In this document: one piece after another, positions 1-12,714 of the stretch
How the letters are laid out: each line of letters begins with the position of its first letter
How positions within the stretch are numbered: position 1 is the first letter of the stretch
Assembly (NCBI GenBank): GCA_001466705.2
Contig: LATX02000211.1
Location: forward strand, 1,488,001 to 1,552,000
Length of the DNA: 64,000 nucleotides
Direction of reading: 5' to 3'
From: Moniliophthora roreri
Taxonomy: Eukaryota > Basidiomycota > Agaricomycetes > Agaricales > Marasmiaceae
Made by a program: the position numbers and the translations under genes
The notes under the pieces: model-generated
What the model was told of the DNA's origin: nothing
The model's input: the letters and a program-made list of their open reading frames with translations, nothing else
Database searches by the model: none

Positions 1-55
1 AGATAAGGAAAGTAAACAAACGACTCGGACTCGTACACATCCTCATACATCCACA

Positions 56-2395
56 CTAATGCGATGGTGTCTTTGGTAATACTGGTCTCTCCTTCCCTTG
101 TGATTGGGCTGGGATATCCTTGGGTGGTTTGACGCGGAATTCAGACATGATGCAGATATGGCTGTGGGAGATGTACATGCTTATCAGTATTATACCAAGA
201 ACAGGGCGTGTAGAGACGCACTCTGATGGGAAATGCGCATTCGGGAACCCAACCACTTTCTCCAGGTATCCTCCATCAATAGGACCCAACACCGAGTTGA
301 CTGCTAGATTCCCGCCCGAGTACCAGATATAATCTAGTACACCTTGGAAAGACGGTGTAAAGTTCGTCAACGGCAGTAACTCTCCCTTTCCACCGCCTGC
401 TTCCTTTGCTTTCGCTAACGAAGGCGGGGGATAAGGGTTCCCGTTGGGTGTTAGCTTATGTTTTGTTTGTGAGGAGTCCTTCTCGACCTATGTACACATT
501 GTCAACATAAAATAGATGAAGGTAGGGAAATGGCTCACCATAGACCCGCTACCAACACAATACGCACTCTTCAATCCCAACCTGTGTCTCAAACCTTCAC
601 TCGTATATTTCCCGTACGTATGACCCATGAAATCCGCATGATCCTTGGGTAAATACCCCGTCGAGAGGAACTCATATACTCCGCTTTCCGGTACGCTGTT
701 CAAGTCAGCTGCGAGAATGATCGGGATCTTGGTTCCGTCGCTATACGTCGGAGGTGCCGGCGAATCCAGATCTTTGCGAGGTGGCAACTTGGCAAACCGG
801 TCGGCGGCTTGTTCAATCTCCTCCACCAGCAAAGCAACTTGAACGAGTTTAACATCGCTATAATCTGGATTCCAAGTGATATGTGCGTTGGCAATGATCA
901 CACGCGTTCCTGTATGCCGATGTTCGAAAAGGCATATGGAACCGATATTGTCCTTACCCAAAACGCGGTTAAACATATCTTCAGTCTTCTTGAAGTCACT
1001 GCGTTGCATGGCATGGGTACTGAATTCAATGAGGTGAGATTCGATAAGGGTGTAGGTGGATGAACGGTAAAAGGTGGCACAGCCGTCGACGGTGGAGCGG
1101 TCTGAGGAGGAAGGCATGTTCCTGGCGCGGGATTTTTGAAAGTAGATGCCAGAGTATGATTTGGGCGTTAGGCGGGAGGTAAAGAACTAGGTGTCGACTT
1201 GGTCGATATTTACGGCGTTGATGAGAATATTTATGAAACGCACCTCATCATACTGCTTTCCTGAAACCTCCTGCAAACAAAGAAAATCGGCGTTATAACC
1301 CAAAATCTCGTTCAAAATGAGCTCCTTCCTATAATCCCAATCCAATGCCCACTGAGGGGTGTAGCCATAAAGTCGCTCTGTAGCGTACTTTTCACAAAGG
1401 ATGTTATAGCATAACGCGCTCATTGTTTCGGGTTCTTCGTGCCCTCCAGGGTTGGGTGAGGCCGATAAGGCGATACTGGGATACAAAGCGGCTCGTTCTG
1501 CGGGAGAAAGAAGCGACTTTAGGATACGGGCCGGAGGAGGGGAAGGAACAGGGCATGAATCGCGGAGGTAGGCGATGAGTGCGGTGGTTCCCTTCTCCTG
1601 GACGATTTGCTTGAGCTGAGGATCTAATGGATTTCCTTCAACTCCCAAACATTGGAGTTGATGTAATGTGCCAAATTCAGGCGGAAGCGTTTGAAGTAGG
1701 TTATCAAAGACGTAGAACTCTTTGAGCGTGGTGAGCATGCCGATCTGTTTAGGTAGAGTGCGGAGTTGGTTTGCGGATAAATCGAGGAGTTCTAGGTGCT
1801 TGAGAGAGGCTATTTCCGGAGGAACGAGAGTGAGGGCATTGTGGTTGAGATAGAGATTACTGAGGAAGGAGAGTGACCATAATGAGGATGTGGATGGTAA
1901 GGATTTGAGAGCTACACCACCCATGTCGAGCGAGTGCCATGTATTGCTGGGTATTACAGCTTTGTTTGATGGACGAGGCGCCTCTGCGATGGGAGCTACG
2001 GTGGACGAAGGATGGTTGACGTCTGGAGTGGTGGCTTCGCCCGAGGATGGTGTCGGAGGTGCCTTTGGACCGTTTGGATTGGTGATTGGAATGGCGGATT
2101 TTGCTACTGGTCGTGCAGCAGACTGCATCGACGACCGAGCTCTGTGGTGAGGACTATGACTTGCCCTCGAGATCTGGGTTGCGAGCATTCGTAAGACATG
2201 ATGAACATACGCAAGCCGACTGACACTGACCTCATACTTGAGCAACTGCTGCTGCCAATGCTGGGTCAACGGAGGACTAAGAATGTGCTGGGGATGAGGA
2301 TGGTGGTGTGGATGGGCATAAATTGGATGCTGCCACAGCGTATCCTGAGTTTGCTGTGGGTAGTACATGGTAGGAAAGAGGTCGATTTCCCACAC
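56..2395 (-). CDS. CCR4: CCR4-type poly(A) deadenylase, catalytic subunit of CCR4-NOT
   Basis: Shortens mRNA poly(A) tails in the cytoplasm as the EEP-nuclease subunit of CCR4-NOT. I read four exons: 2395-1244, 1186-539, 487-222 and 161-56. All introns are GT-AG and the sum is 2172 bases (723 codons plus stop). Residues 1-150 are Gln/His/Pro/Ser-rich and low complexity. Leucine-rich repeats follow at about 150-265 (for example LELLDLSANQLRTLP). The endonuclease/exonuclease/phosphatase domain starts near 320 with ALCYNILCEKYAT and LQEV (catalytic Asn and Glu), then AADLNS, GVLDYIWYS, and PSDH at an exon join that completes the catalytic Asp-His. Every key residue is present. The start at 2395 is the first Met of the open frame; MYYPQQ nine codons further in is an alternative. 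It is divergent from the SNARE gene with only 62 bases between start codons. Confidence 0.93.
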
Positions 2396-2457
2396 TCGTC
2401 GTCTCTTGCTCAGTGACAGTCACCAGTGTGGTCCATCACCTGAATGCACGTCCAACT

Positions 2458-3440
2458 ATGACAACAGACCCATATCATGCCGTTCAGCAAGAAATCCAGT
2501 CGTCTCTCCAGACAGCAACTCAACTACGTGCATCTTACGTTCGTATACGCAATATGGCTGTCAGAGAAGACAGCGAAGAACTAATTTGGGCCAGGAATGA
2601 GGTGCGTTTCGTTTCTCATCATTTCATATCTCTCTCAAGTACCTCAAGCTGATGGTCAAGCCCAGTTGAAAGCAACTCTAGCTGCACTAGAAGCCGACTT
2701 CGAGGATTTGGAGGAGAGCGTCAAGTGAGCCCCCGTGCTTTCCGTATTGTTTCTTCACTCATGTCATGGCCGTAGAATAGTAGAAACTACAGGCGCACGC
2801 ATATTTGGTATAGAAGAAGCAGAATTAATGGAACGGAAAAAGTACGTTGCACATGTCAGGAGGGAGCTTGAGGTGCGCTTTCCTCTTCCGCTCTTCAAAC
2901 AAATATTGAATGCTATCTTCTTCGCAAGTCTAGAGCATGAGGGCAGAGGTTTCGGATTCGCCTCTTCCACCTACACCTCGTCCAATAGCGTCTAGATCAC
3001 CCGCACCGCCGGAGGAGGATGACCACCAGGGTGCATGGGCAAGAGAGGAGCAGCAGGTATGTCTCTTTCATTTCTTCATGCCCGCTCACAATCTACATTT
3101 ATACCCACAGATGATGATACGTGAACAAGACCGAACAATCGACTCCATCTCCAACACACTTACAACTCTAGCACAACAAGCTGGTCTGATGGGGCAGGAA
3201 ATTGGTGAACATAACGAGTAGGTTTTTCTCTGTTTCCCATCTGCTGTCTATTGACAACACCTTGACAGAATGTTAGACGACCTCGAACGTAACGTCGACC
3301 GAACAGACTCCCGTTTATCCTCCGCTATGCAAAAGATGCGCAAGTTTGTGCGCGAGTCAGAAGAAAAGGGGAGCGGCTGGTGCATCATAATCCTTATCGT
3401 TATCTTGATGATTCTGTTGTTGGCGGTGATATTAATCTGA
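2458..3440 (+). CDS. TLG1: t-SNARE of the Tlg1 / syntaxin-6 family
   Basis: A tail-anchored Qc-SNARE expected to act in endosome-to-Golgi fusion. Exons: 2458-2601, 2666-2724, 2776-2872, 2934-3056, 3111-3217 and 3269-3440. These join in frame to 702 bases (233 residues). The start MTTDPYHAVQQEIQ is the typical beginning of the syntaxin-6 N-terminal three-helix domain; the open frame runs a little upstream, but this Met fits the family. A Pro-rich linker (PLPPTPRPIASRSPAPPEEDD) is followed by a heptad SNARE helix from about 140 (MMIREQDRTIDSISNTLTTL) to about 205. The C-terminal anchor is about 22 hydrophobic residues (CIIILIVILMILLLAVILI) with nothing behind it. No frame break is seen. The family assignment is firm; the exact yeast orthologue is inferred. 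Confidence 0.92.
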
Positions 3441-3609
3441 TACTCTCAATTTACACATTGGACTTACTTATCAATTTTCGAGCAACCGTATGCTCACCTA
3501 CCAAGGCTAAGAAGTTCAGGAAGTTTCAAGGGTTGTAAGATCTCATAACGATCCGGGTGTTATAGTAAAAGCAGCTTCAGAAACCAACGTGTTGATTGCA
3601 ATGGTGAGC

Positions 3610-4252
3610 GGACTCGCCACGTTTCGTATCGTGCATTGAATGTCACTTCCACATCCGAGCCATACCTGCCACAGAATACGCACTTTTTGATGCTGAAATC
3701 TCCTATCCGCATTCCATTCAGATCCCCGCCATTATTAAGGCGTCTATAGACAGGAAACGCGCTGGGATGGTCGGAGAAGGCAAGAATCACTGGCCGAACG
3801 TGGATATCCATGACCGTGAGTCCTACGTGAATGACTGCCTCCGTAGTCACTGATTATCCTGTCATAGTGACGGACTTGTATAGTTTGTTGTACAACACAA
3901 TCCTCAACGACCCAGATAAGGTTGGACATGGTCGAGAGGGTTACTACTTTGGTGCAAGGCAAGGCGATAGGAGACATCATGGTAGAGCTTGGGCTCTCGG
4001 ACAATGCTGAGCCTACAATATTCACAGATGTGGAGATTAACAAATTTTTCCACGTGCATCCATATCTCTTTAATCCATCTCACTGTACTGACACCTTGTA
4101 AGCCATCTCACTATCCCGGCAGTAAACCGAATCGCTCCAAGGCGCTGACTTGGAATTCATCGAAGTCGACTGAAGACATGCTGAAGAGCGTCAAGCCAGA
4201 GGTCGTAGCCTGGGCGAAGAAGAATATGTCGCTGGTTTTGAAGAAGCTCTAG
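3610..4252 (+). pseudogene. Remnant of an NAD(P)-dependent epimerase/dehydratase-like (extended SDR) gene
   Basis: The C-terminal half of an extended short-chain dehydrogenase is readable. After an acceptor at 3721 comes IPAIIKASIDRKRAGMVGEG, then KNHWPNVDIHD, then after an intron VTDLYSLLYNTILNDPDK. GHGREGYYFG and KAIGDIMVELGLSDNAEP follow, but these last two lie in different frames with roughly ten family residues missing between them. The tail is RSKALTWNSSKSTEDMLKSVKPEVVAW, ending at the stop at 4252. No Rossmann start (GxxGxxG) is found in the 170 bases back to the SNARE stop, so the 5' half is lost. Family resemblance is from memory of fungal NAD-epimerase proteins. It is probably not functional; an unrecognised upstream exon is the alternative. 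Confidence 0.65.
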
Positions 4253-4418
4253 CTAGGTGTTATATCTAATCGGAAATCTACAGCGTTACTAACTGTAAAA
4301 TTCCGTTCGGCTGTAGGGGTACGTATCTACAGTCACAACGAAACTAGCGAAAAGCGCGTTGTACAAGTACTGTACCGTTGAACCTTGCACGTCTAAAGCG
4401 GTCTTGTCTAAGTGCATA

Positions 4419-5632
4419 TTAGGGTATTCCGAGTATTCTAGTGAACGGCTTGATGGCCCTCCGAACCTCGCCTCTTTCCCCCATGACAGTCAAATCTATG
4501 ACACTTCTTCTACTTTGTCCCTCCTCAGCGGATTTAGTGAGGTCGAACCTTCCAAAAGCCCAGTTCAAGATATAGTCTTTTCCGTCCGCGAGACGAATGA
4601 ATCCTTTGACTCTCCATACAGATTCCCTGGATAGTACCTGTAAAGCTTCTTCTAACTTTGCTCTATCTGGCACAGGTTGGTTATCGCTTCCTTCCTCAAT
4701 TGTTTCGCATCCGCAACCGTCCGTATGTCGATGTGATGGATTTCCACCACCGACCCGTAAGGTCTCTACTTCATTGTTGTGAGAAGGGGCCGAGTATGTA
4801 TTCTTGTCCTGGAAGAGTTTGCTCTCCAAACCAAAAATGAGGTTCGGGTCCACTTCCCGGCCTTTGCATCGAATTTTCGGCGTTAAGTCGTTAAGCGTAT
4901 GAAGGTGATCGAGAACTGCATCTAGTTGTCGTTCGGAAGCATGCTCCCATTTGTTCTGAAAGAGGCTGATCAATATCACGGGGTAAACGACGAACTGTGG
5001 GAGCTTACATACAATCAGAATAACATCCGTGTAGCTTGCTTGCATCTTTGCGGTGGGGGAAGTATCCTCGTATCCCATGAAATTCTCTGCATCAATGACT
5101 GTGATGATGGAGTCCAACTTGAGTCCGCCATTGGTCTGCCTCTCTAGTTCACGAATCTGGAAAGCAAGAGTTGCGGGAAATGCGGAGCCGGAGCATTCGA
5201 TGATTATGCGGTCTGGATGGTACTTTTCTAATAGAGTGATTAGGTTCTCTCAATCGCTTACGTTCTGAACTATGTACGCACCTCTAATCTCTAGTAAGGC
5301 GGTCCGCATTTGCCCAACAAGTACGCAGCACCTTGCTAACGTTGTGAACCCTGATCCTAGCCCTATTGAATCAAGCCTTACATGCAACCATTCAAGATCT
5401 CGCTGACCGCAGCCAGGCTGGACTGTTTGGCTAATTTACTATCCACTTGACACCGTCAGTAATGCCGAGGTAGTTCATTTTAGCGGCCTCGCATACCTTC
5501 AACGTCGCCAAACTCATTTTTCAAAAGAACGACTTTGTAGTCCTTGGGAAGTTGGGGTAAAAGAGACAAAATAATACTCGTTTTTCCAGCACCCAGGAAG
5601 CCAGTAAAGACGGTGACAGGGATCGAGGCCAT
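4419..5632 (-). CDS. CobW/HypB/UreG-family P-loop GTPase (putative metallochaperone)
   Basis: A G3E-family GTPase likely to deliver a metal, probably zinc or cobalt, to client enzymes. Exons: 5632-5497, 5445-5382, 5331-5282, 5227-5013 and 4955-4419. They total 1002 bases (333 residues) in frame. Residues 1-19 read MASIPVTVFTGFLGAGKTS, giving a perfect Walker A. KNEFGDVEVDSKL is the switch region. NGCMCC carries the CxCC metal-binding signature, split by an intron between M and CC. IIIECSG and SIITVIDAENF form the nucleotide-binding core, and NKWE is the guanine-specificity motif. The C-terminal domain begins near ESVWRVKGFIRL and is followed by DGKDYILNWAFGRF. A central insert (residues about 190-240) contains the histidine/cysteine string PSHRHTDGCGCE. 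Client and metal are not shown by the sequence. Confidence 0.9.
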
Positions 5633-5787
5633 TGGGGTAACAACTGAAGGTGGGAGTATTAGTCAGAGATATATTGAAACGCGGAACGCGGGAAACGTTG
5701 TCCGACGTTGAATGACATCAATCAACCTGAGCGGCTGTTTCAAGCTTCTGCGCTCAGCCTTTCTCTGGGCAAGCTTGTCTACCGACC

Positions 5788-8700
5788 ATGACCATCTCGG
5801 CCACCAAAGAACCGACAGCGAGGCGCCATTCTCCGCAAAATCTCGTCATACGCGCTTCGACCGTCGCCAGAGCACATACAATCCTCGCGTATGCCGCATT
5901 CAGCACCGCTCTGGTCATTGGTCTCTTCCTCCATTACAAGAAAATTGTCAAGAATGGTGTAGCTGGGTTTCCTCAAGAATGGTTTCCCTCGGTGTCTGCC
6001 ACGTGCGTGTCAGATGAATCGCTGCATGTTATCATACTCAAGAGCTTGTACAGGATTGGGGACTGGTATCCGGAGCGTAACATCTTTCAAATTTTAATCG
6101 CCTTGACGTCGGGTGTGTACCAACGTCCTTATCTCGCAGCTTTTCAAACTCAACCATTCTACCAGGCCCAAGGTTTTGCTTAGTTGCTTTGCAGTACCTC
6201 TTACAACGGTCCTCGACGAGCTCCTTACCCACTATCATCTTCATATGCGGGTTGCTACGGACCTTTTCATGCGGGGGATGGGTTTATATTACGTCCACTG
6301 ACGACCACGACGTGCATGACGTTTGCATGGTTGCCTATGTGGTGCTAAATCTACCATGGATGATTGGAGGTGTGCTCTGCACTCCATTGGAGTACCCGTC
6401 CGTGCGGCGTAAGAGGTGTGTGCATGAACCCGGAGTCTTTCTCTAGGAGTCTCCTGAACCGCCCTTTACACAGAAAACTCGTGGCCTCTGCGTCAGTTCT
6501 TACGTTTTTCAAGTCTGTTATTCCCTCAATTGGAAGCTTGCAGGTTTTTCCTATCCATCATTCCACTCGTCTACTTCTTCATTCAGCACAAGGTACATAG
6601 GATACCCGGAGGTGATGGTTTCATGTCTTTTAGCCTCCAACAGTTAATGAAACCAGTTCCATTCCAGCTTACACGCATTATAGCTTCTTCGAGTGGGGAC
6701 TTATTATCTTCGATGTACTTTACGATTCGTTCTCGGAGCAGGAGTTCAGGGAAGCAGGCTTGGAGGTGTGTGATTACCCATATTTGCATTTACTCAAGCT
6801 CATACGTGTCTAGATCACCATTGGAAGTCCAGCCGGAGGTTCTCTGGAATCACAAAGGTTGGATTAGCACCGGATTTTTGTGTTACTCTGTGACCTTGAC
6901 AAGTAAATTCATTCAGTGTACCGGCAAACATAACAGAGAAATTGAAGAGATTGGAAAATGCTAATCTGTTGGAGGAAAAGGGCCAAAAGGCTCATGCTCG
7001 AGGCGAGGCTAGATCGCAGCCTACCCCATTCAGTCAAATTCTACATTCATCACGCCCGTATGTCGGTCTCGCATGTGACATGTATCTCTGTAAGATTCCA
7101 TATTGATCGCGTGGATGTTCCTGATGAGCCCCTTGTGCAGCGTATGTCTTCTGGTCGATATTCACATCCTTGATTCCGACCCTATTCTACTTTTCTGTGT
7201 GGGAACTCGGTATAGCAGGTCAAGAGCTCGCATTACTTGCTACGCTCTCCCCTGTTTTCCTCGGGATATCAAGTCTACGATCATGGGCATCAACCCGCAG
7301 AGGCTCGACGATCCTCCACCTACTCTCGTTCTCGGGTTTGGCTGCGTTCGTATTGCAAAGTCCAATCCATCGATTATTTGTGGTCACGCCTGCTGCGGCT
7401 ATAGCCATGATACGCCAAGCGGTGGAGTGGAGAAAGTATCCATTATATTCGAGCATCAGTAAGTCATATATTCATGAGGAGTTCGTTGTGGGGATTCACT
7501 GATAGTTCAATAGTGACGGCAATAGGCTTCATGCTCTCCTCTCTCTCTAAGCATGCAAATCATTCCAATAACCCGCGTAAGTGGCCCGAGCTTTACCGAT
7601 TGCCATCTCTAAATTGCTACTAGTCTGGCCTATTGTTGATCATCGCTCCGGAGGATACAACAAGACTGGATTGACTCTTGCAGTCCTGACTTTATTGGAG
7701 TTCTACACCAGGCCTCTGTCTGCGCAGCCCCCTGCAGAGCGTGAAAAGTCAAAGCTTTCATACCAGAGCACGCTCACCGCAGCTCTTCCTTTGGGCAGTT
7801 TGCTGTTCATCTTTCACCATAATCTATCTGAACCTGGTACTCTCGTTGCGTGGTCATGGACTGGTTACGAGAATGGTCATCCTCGTGGGCCCCTTCCCCA
7901 TTTCCATGGGTCTCTGACTCTCATCTCCCAGTCTTTGGGAGTGCTGCTTGCAATTTTCCTTCTGCAGGGCAACAGAGTAGAGCTGTTATCCCATCCTCTA
8001 TGGTTCCTAGTTGGGAATGTTGGTGCCTTCATTATGTACCAGTACAGGGACTGGCTTGGATACATGGGTGGCCTTTTGTATGCCCTCTTTGCAATGTCAA
8101 TTACTCCACTAGTTGTTGTCCAAGCTAGCAGGTCAAACTCTGTTGGGCACACATATTTTGTGGCTATGGTTGTCTATTGCCTTCTGAGCCTGGCTGCTGT
8201 TTGGACTGTGGCTTATGCCTTTGTGCCTGGTGGTGTATACCTGAGGGAACGGACTGATTTGTATGTTGCAAAACTCAATAATTGTTTTCATACTAAATGT
8301 ATCTTTCAGAGTCATACTTGCTCAATTGGCATGTCTAGTGCCAGCATTCAAATGGCAAAAATCACAGCAGCATACTCTGTATCCATCTCTACCCACTTTG
8401 GTGGTGTCATACACCAGGACAACACTAATGTTCATTTCATTACTGAGCGTACTTACAACTCTGTACCATTTGCCTAGTAGTTTGCCATCTCCATACAGGC
8501 CAGGGCCAAGAATTCTACGAGCTGGGATCTGGACAATTCATTTTGGTATTGATAATGAGGGTCGGGATAGTCAGCGACGGGTGAGGGATTTGATACAGTA
8601 AGTCCCAGTTTCTTGCAATCATTGACATATAACCAAACATTTCATTATAGAGGCTTGCAGCTTGATATAATTGGACTCTTGGAGACTGATCTGCATGTGA

Positions 8701-9968
8701 GTGCTTGCCTTTCCTGCTAGCAATTTAAACTGAAGCAACTTTCCAGCGTCCTGTCTATGGTAACCGTGATTTGTCAGTCATTTCACTTTGATTGTGTTTT
8801 TTTTTTGTTCCTCACTGATCAAAATGTGCATAGAACAAGAGTAATCATAGAGGAAGGTTATGTGAGGATTATGTTTTGTTCCAAATGTCTTTTAGATGAC
8901 CCAATTTCCTTTAGTATGTTGATCTTGGCCCAGGCCCTAATGCACACACATGGGGTGCAGTTCTGCTATCAAAGGTCTGTTATTCTTGCCAATATGATCA
9001 AACAATCAGCTCAAACAACTCTAGTTCCCCATAATCAATTCAACACATCACCTACTCCCTTCACCACATGGAGAACTTGCACCAGCAATTGAAGCTGTTC
9101 TTGATGTTTTTGGTACTCAAGTTGTAGTCATTGTGTCACACAATGGTCAAGGTGAATGGTTTGCTGGCTGAGGTGGCCTATAGCTGACATGTCCACAGAG
9201 GAGGATCCATTGGATCGTGAGTTGCAAAGCAGAGGACTGGGTCAAATAATGGCTTCTCATGACCCAAATCCAACTATCTTCTTGGGTTATGTGGTTACAA
9301 AGCCACATTCCAATAAACGTAAGATTCTTTGAAACTCCAACAATAACTCACTTACAGGTTGTTCTGCTTTAGCGGCACCATACAAGTTTCTAGTTGAAGG
9401 TATATGTCCTTTGCTGTAAGGCTCATTTTCCCTTCTTCTTAACTGTTGCTTTTAGATGGGAAAATGCATGATATTGATCAGTTTGATTATGACCGATGGT
9501 GTGTCAAGTCAACATTGTACTTTACTTCAGGTGTACTAATCAAGTCTGCTGACTATAGGTGTGAATATATCCTATACCGTGGCCTATACCGAACATCCTA
9601 TGCTCGTGTTTCTCGATCCACTATTACTGATACTGAGTTGCAAGTTGGACAGTTTGTTCTTCCCAAGTATGGTTATAGTGTGAACGATACATGGGATGCA
9701 AGGTATATACGAGTGCATAAGGAGTCATTACCTAAGGAGCATGTAGGTGTCTTTGTTTGCATTCACCCTGTACCACCTGCTAATATCTCTGGGTTTTCAG
9801 TGGTTCCCAATGGAGTATTATGGCAGTGAGAGAGAAGGTGGTGTGAATGGTCACTTCTACCATGTCTTTAACACAGTGGGTTTGTAGTATTGGTTTGCAA
9901 TATTGGTGCTAATCTTAATGTATGGCCAGCCACTATATTATGGTATACCTGAGGGTACTATGCTCTGA
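5788..9968 (+). CDS. CWH43: CWH43-like GPI-anchor ceramide remodelling protein
   Basis: A multi-spanning ER/Golgi protein that exchanges ceramide into GPI anchors in yeast. I follow one frame through many introns. The N-terminal Frag1/DRAM/Sfk1 domain opens with [20 protein letters not shown] (from about residue 25) and includes [21 protein letters not shown] and [21 protein letters not shown] central PGAP2IP-like part follows, with [20 protein letters not shown] and [18 protein letters not shown]. The C-terminal EEP-like domain contains [55 protein letters not shown] and [18 protein letters not shown]. The end is [12 protein letters not shown], stop 9966-9968. First exon 5788-6112, second from 6166. 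No frame break was found, although base use changes sharply near 7.9 kb: CpG and GC fall while the protein stays conserved. Confidence 0.88.
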
Positions 9969-10744
9969 TTGATTTATTTCTGTTTTATCTCTCAAAACAT
10001 TGTGTTTACTGTTCTTGTAATCAGCTTCTGCACTTCCAACTCTGTTTCTACACTAAAATGTAACTGGGTGAAGTAATCCTTTTACTTCCTTTGTTTTCCT
10101 ACCTTTGTCACTGTAATTCAATATATGTCCTCTGCACCTTGTGTAATGCTCTTATGAGCACACAGCACATGTGTATTATACCTCTTGTCTTCTGCAGTGA
10201 ACTCTTCTGAAATACTCAATATATATTGTCTTCTGTAGTACAGATGCAACTCAAGTTGAAAATACTTATAGGTGGAAAGACCTGAGAGGAAGTTGAGAGT
10301 CCTTTCATTGTCTGTATGATTGGAAGGTACAGTCTGAGATGGTCCATTTTGCTTTGTGTTGAGGCTCAACAATAGTACTGAGTCTATATCTTGAGTTAGA
10401 TCAGACTTAGTTATGTTTCATCAACTAAATATGCAAAGTAAATAGTATATTCTATTTTAAACAATGCCATATTCAAGTAAGAGAGGAAATGCCTCAGAAC
10501 AGTACCTCTGATATAACCTGTGTTCAAGGTAAATAACAGTGTTATTCTAAAGTATATAAGAGAGAACATGTCCTGTAGTACTAGTGATGAGAATCTTTAT
10601 TTTTACTAACATTGAGAACAGTAAGTATGGTGATTTAGTATATAAATAAGTTTCTAATTGGACTGTGTGATTAATAACTCTATATTACAGAGAGCAGGAT
10701 CTCGGCACTCAAGTCAAATAAGATTGAAGGAAGGAGTGATCTGG
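9969..10744. other. AT-rich stretch after CWH43, no gene seen
   Basis: CWH43 3' flank passing into the transposon island. Open frames are short, CpG is nearly absent, and no domain or repeat could be assigned. Confidence 0.5.
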
Positions 10745-11505
10745 CACATACTCTAGGTTAATATAAGCAGATACAAAGTCAAATACCTAGCTCAAATGGC
10801 TAAGTTAATTAACTACTAGAAATAAATGATCAAAAGGTCAAGATAGAGAACTAGACTATTTGTATGTTGGGACAAAGCTTTTTTCTTTGTTTTTTCTTCT
10901 AAGTCCTCTTATCTTTCATCTTATCTCTTATCTATTCATCTGATTACCTACTATATATATATGCCACAGCTACATCTCTCTAGAACATTCTATTTCACCT
11001 AGATTTCTTTTCAGATTATTTTGCCCAATTTCATTAGCTATTCTCACTGAGATAGAACTTACTGTATTTATACCAGATGCATGTAGCCTAGTTCCCCATC
11101 TTGACCTTATGGTCATTTATGCTAGACAAGTATTTCTTGTACATATTCCTTAGTAGTTATATTAACTTGATCATTTGAGCTAGATATTTGACCTCATGTC
11201 TGCTTAAGTTCAACATCACATTGACCTAGAGTCTGCACTAGATCATCTATTGCCTTATCACTGCTTGACTTGAGTGCAAAGGGTTCTACCTACTGTAGTT
11301 AGAGTCTTTGAGTCACTACAATTTGCCTAGATGAGAATAATCAATAGAACTAGACAGTATAATTCAGAAGGGGACCTAGATGAAATAGAATGTTCTGTAG
11401 AAAAGTGGCTGTGGTAGTATATATATAGTAAGTTATTAGATAAATAATATAAGAGATAAAGGAACTTAGGAAACAAGATAAGGAAAAAGTTTCATTCCAC
11501 AACAT
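10745..11505. repeat. Two interleaved inverted repeats with LTR-like ends
   Basis: Block A (about 10745-10864) recurs inverted at about 11085-11230. Block B (about 10865-11045) recurs inverted at about 11325-11505, giving the order A B A' B'. Block B begins TGTTGGGACAAAG and contains a TATATATATGCCACAGC segment. The inverted copy begins, on the minus strand, TGTTGTGGAATGAAAC. This looks like opposed solo-LTR fragments of one family. No coding sequence was found. Copies are diverged, so the limits are approximate. Confidence 0.6.
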
Positions 11506-12521
11506 TACTCTCTTTCCACTATCTACTATCTATAAACTAGAAGTGCCAATTTTAATAGAAATGAATCTCTATTGTCATCAAACCTTAACTGTTTCTTTCT
11601 ACAAATTTATGTTATATAGTATTACCTTAAACTCCATCTATTCAGACTGGCTGAAAACAAAAAGAAAAAACTATACTGATTTCTGTAATTCTAGAGTATT
11701 TCTATTTTAAGCAAACTTACCAGTTCTATGTATAGATGATTTTTATAGCCTTGCACAGGGCATGCTAAGCTATAAATTTTGAATAGTATAAATTATGATT
11801 GTTTGTCTCTATATTAGGCTAACTCTTGTAGTAATAAAAGATTGAGGAGAACAAGTGAGTGTTAGTTGAAGAGAGGTTGACACTTCTGCCTTTTTACTAG
11901 CAATCCTCTGGCATTTGCCTCTCTAGTTCTAAAATTCTGAAACTCACTCAAGGGAGAATTTCATGTGGTAGATTCCTATATATAAATTTCTAGATGAAAT
12001 AAGGGTGAGTAGCAAGTAATTTACTATACTAACATTTTTATTGGTACTGTTATGCTCATACAACTCGGCTTGGCCATAACTCATACAAGACCTGCTTACA
12101 TGCCTCTTTCATCATATCCTACATGTTCCATTAATCTCTGCCATTGTACATCTTACAGCACATTTTCTTGTAGTGACATCTTGGTCACTGTCCTCATGGA
12201 CTACATATGTTCTCCATAATGTATTTTCTCCCAGTAGATATAAACCGCTGTATTCTACCAGTATACCCCAAGTGGAAAACTAACATTGTTCTATGCTCCC
12301 CTCTTCTCTCCTCTACTTCGCTCTTGATCTCGCTTATGCAGAGACCCTTCATCTCAGCTGAGCTCTATAGTTCAGTAGTGCTGTTGCCAACAGCTTCAGT
12401 GAACCCACCTCCTTCGTACAGTGATCCTTGTATGGTACTCTCCTTGCTGTTTGGCTGTACTTGTCCTTGTTTTCTTGCATAGTCCTAACAGTATTTTCCA
12501 CTTTTGGAACTGCTGAACCAT
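11506..12521. other. AT-rich stretch, no gene seen
   Basis: Only short chance frames; very low CpG. It probably holds decayed retroelement sequence (5' flank or LTR of the following chromovirus), but no matching copy is present in the window to prove that. Confidence 0.4.
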
Positions 12522-12714
12522 GGATCTCTTTTCTTCCTTCCGTCCACAATCTTCCACTCCTACTTCCTTCACTGCCAAACAACCGACTAAAGCCAAATCC
12601 CAACATCAGAAGCAAGACACTGACTGCAATCTCTGGGCATAATGTTGAGCTGCAGGAGTCTCTGCATCTTCAGGTAAGGTGGAGCATACTGCATGCATGA
12701 AAACTGCTTTCTGA

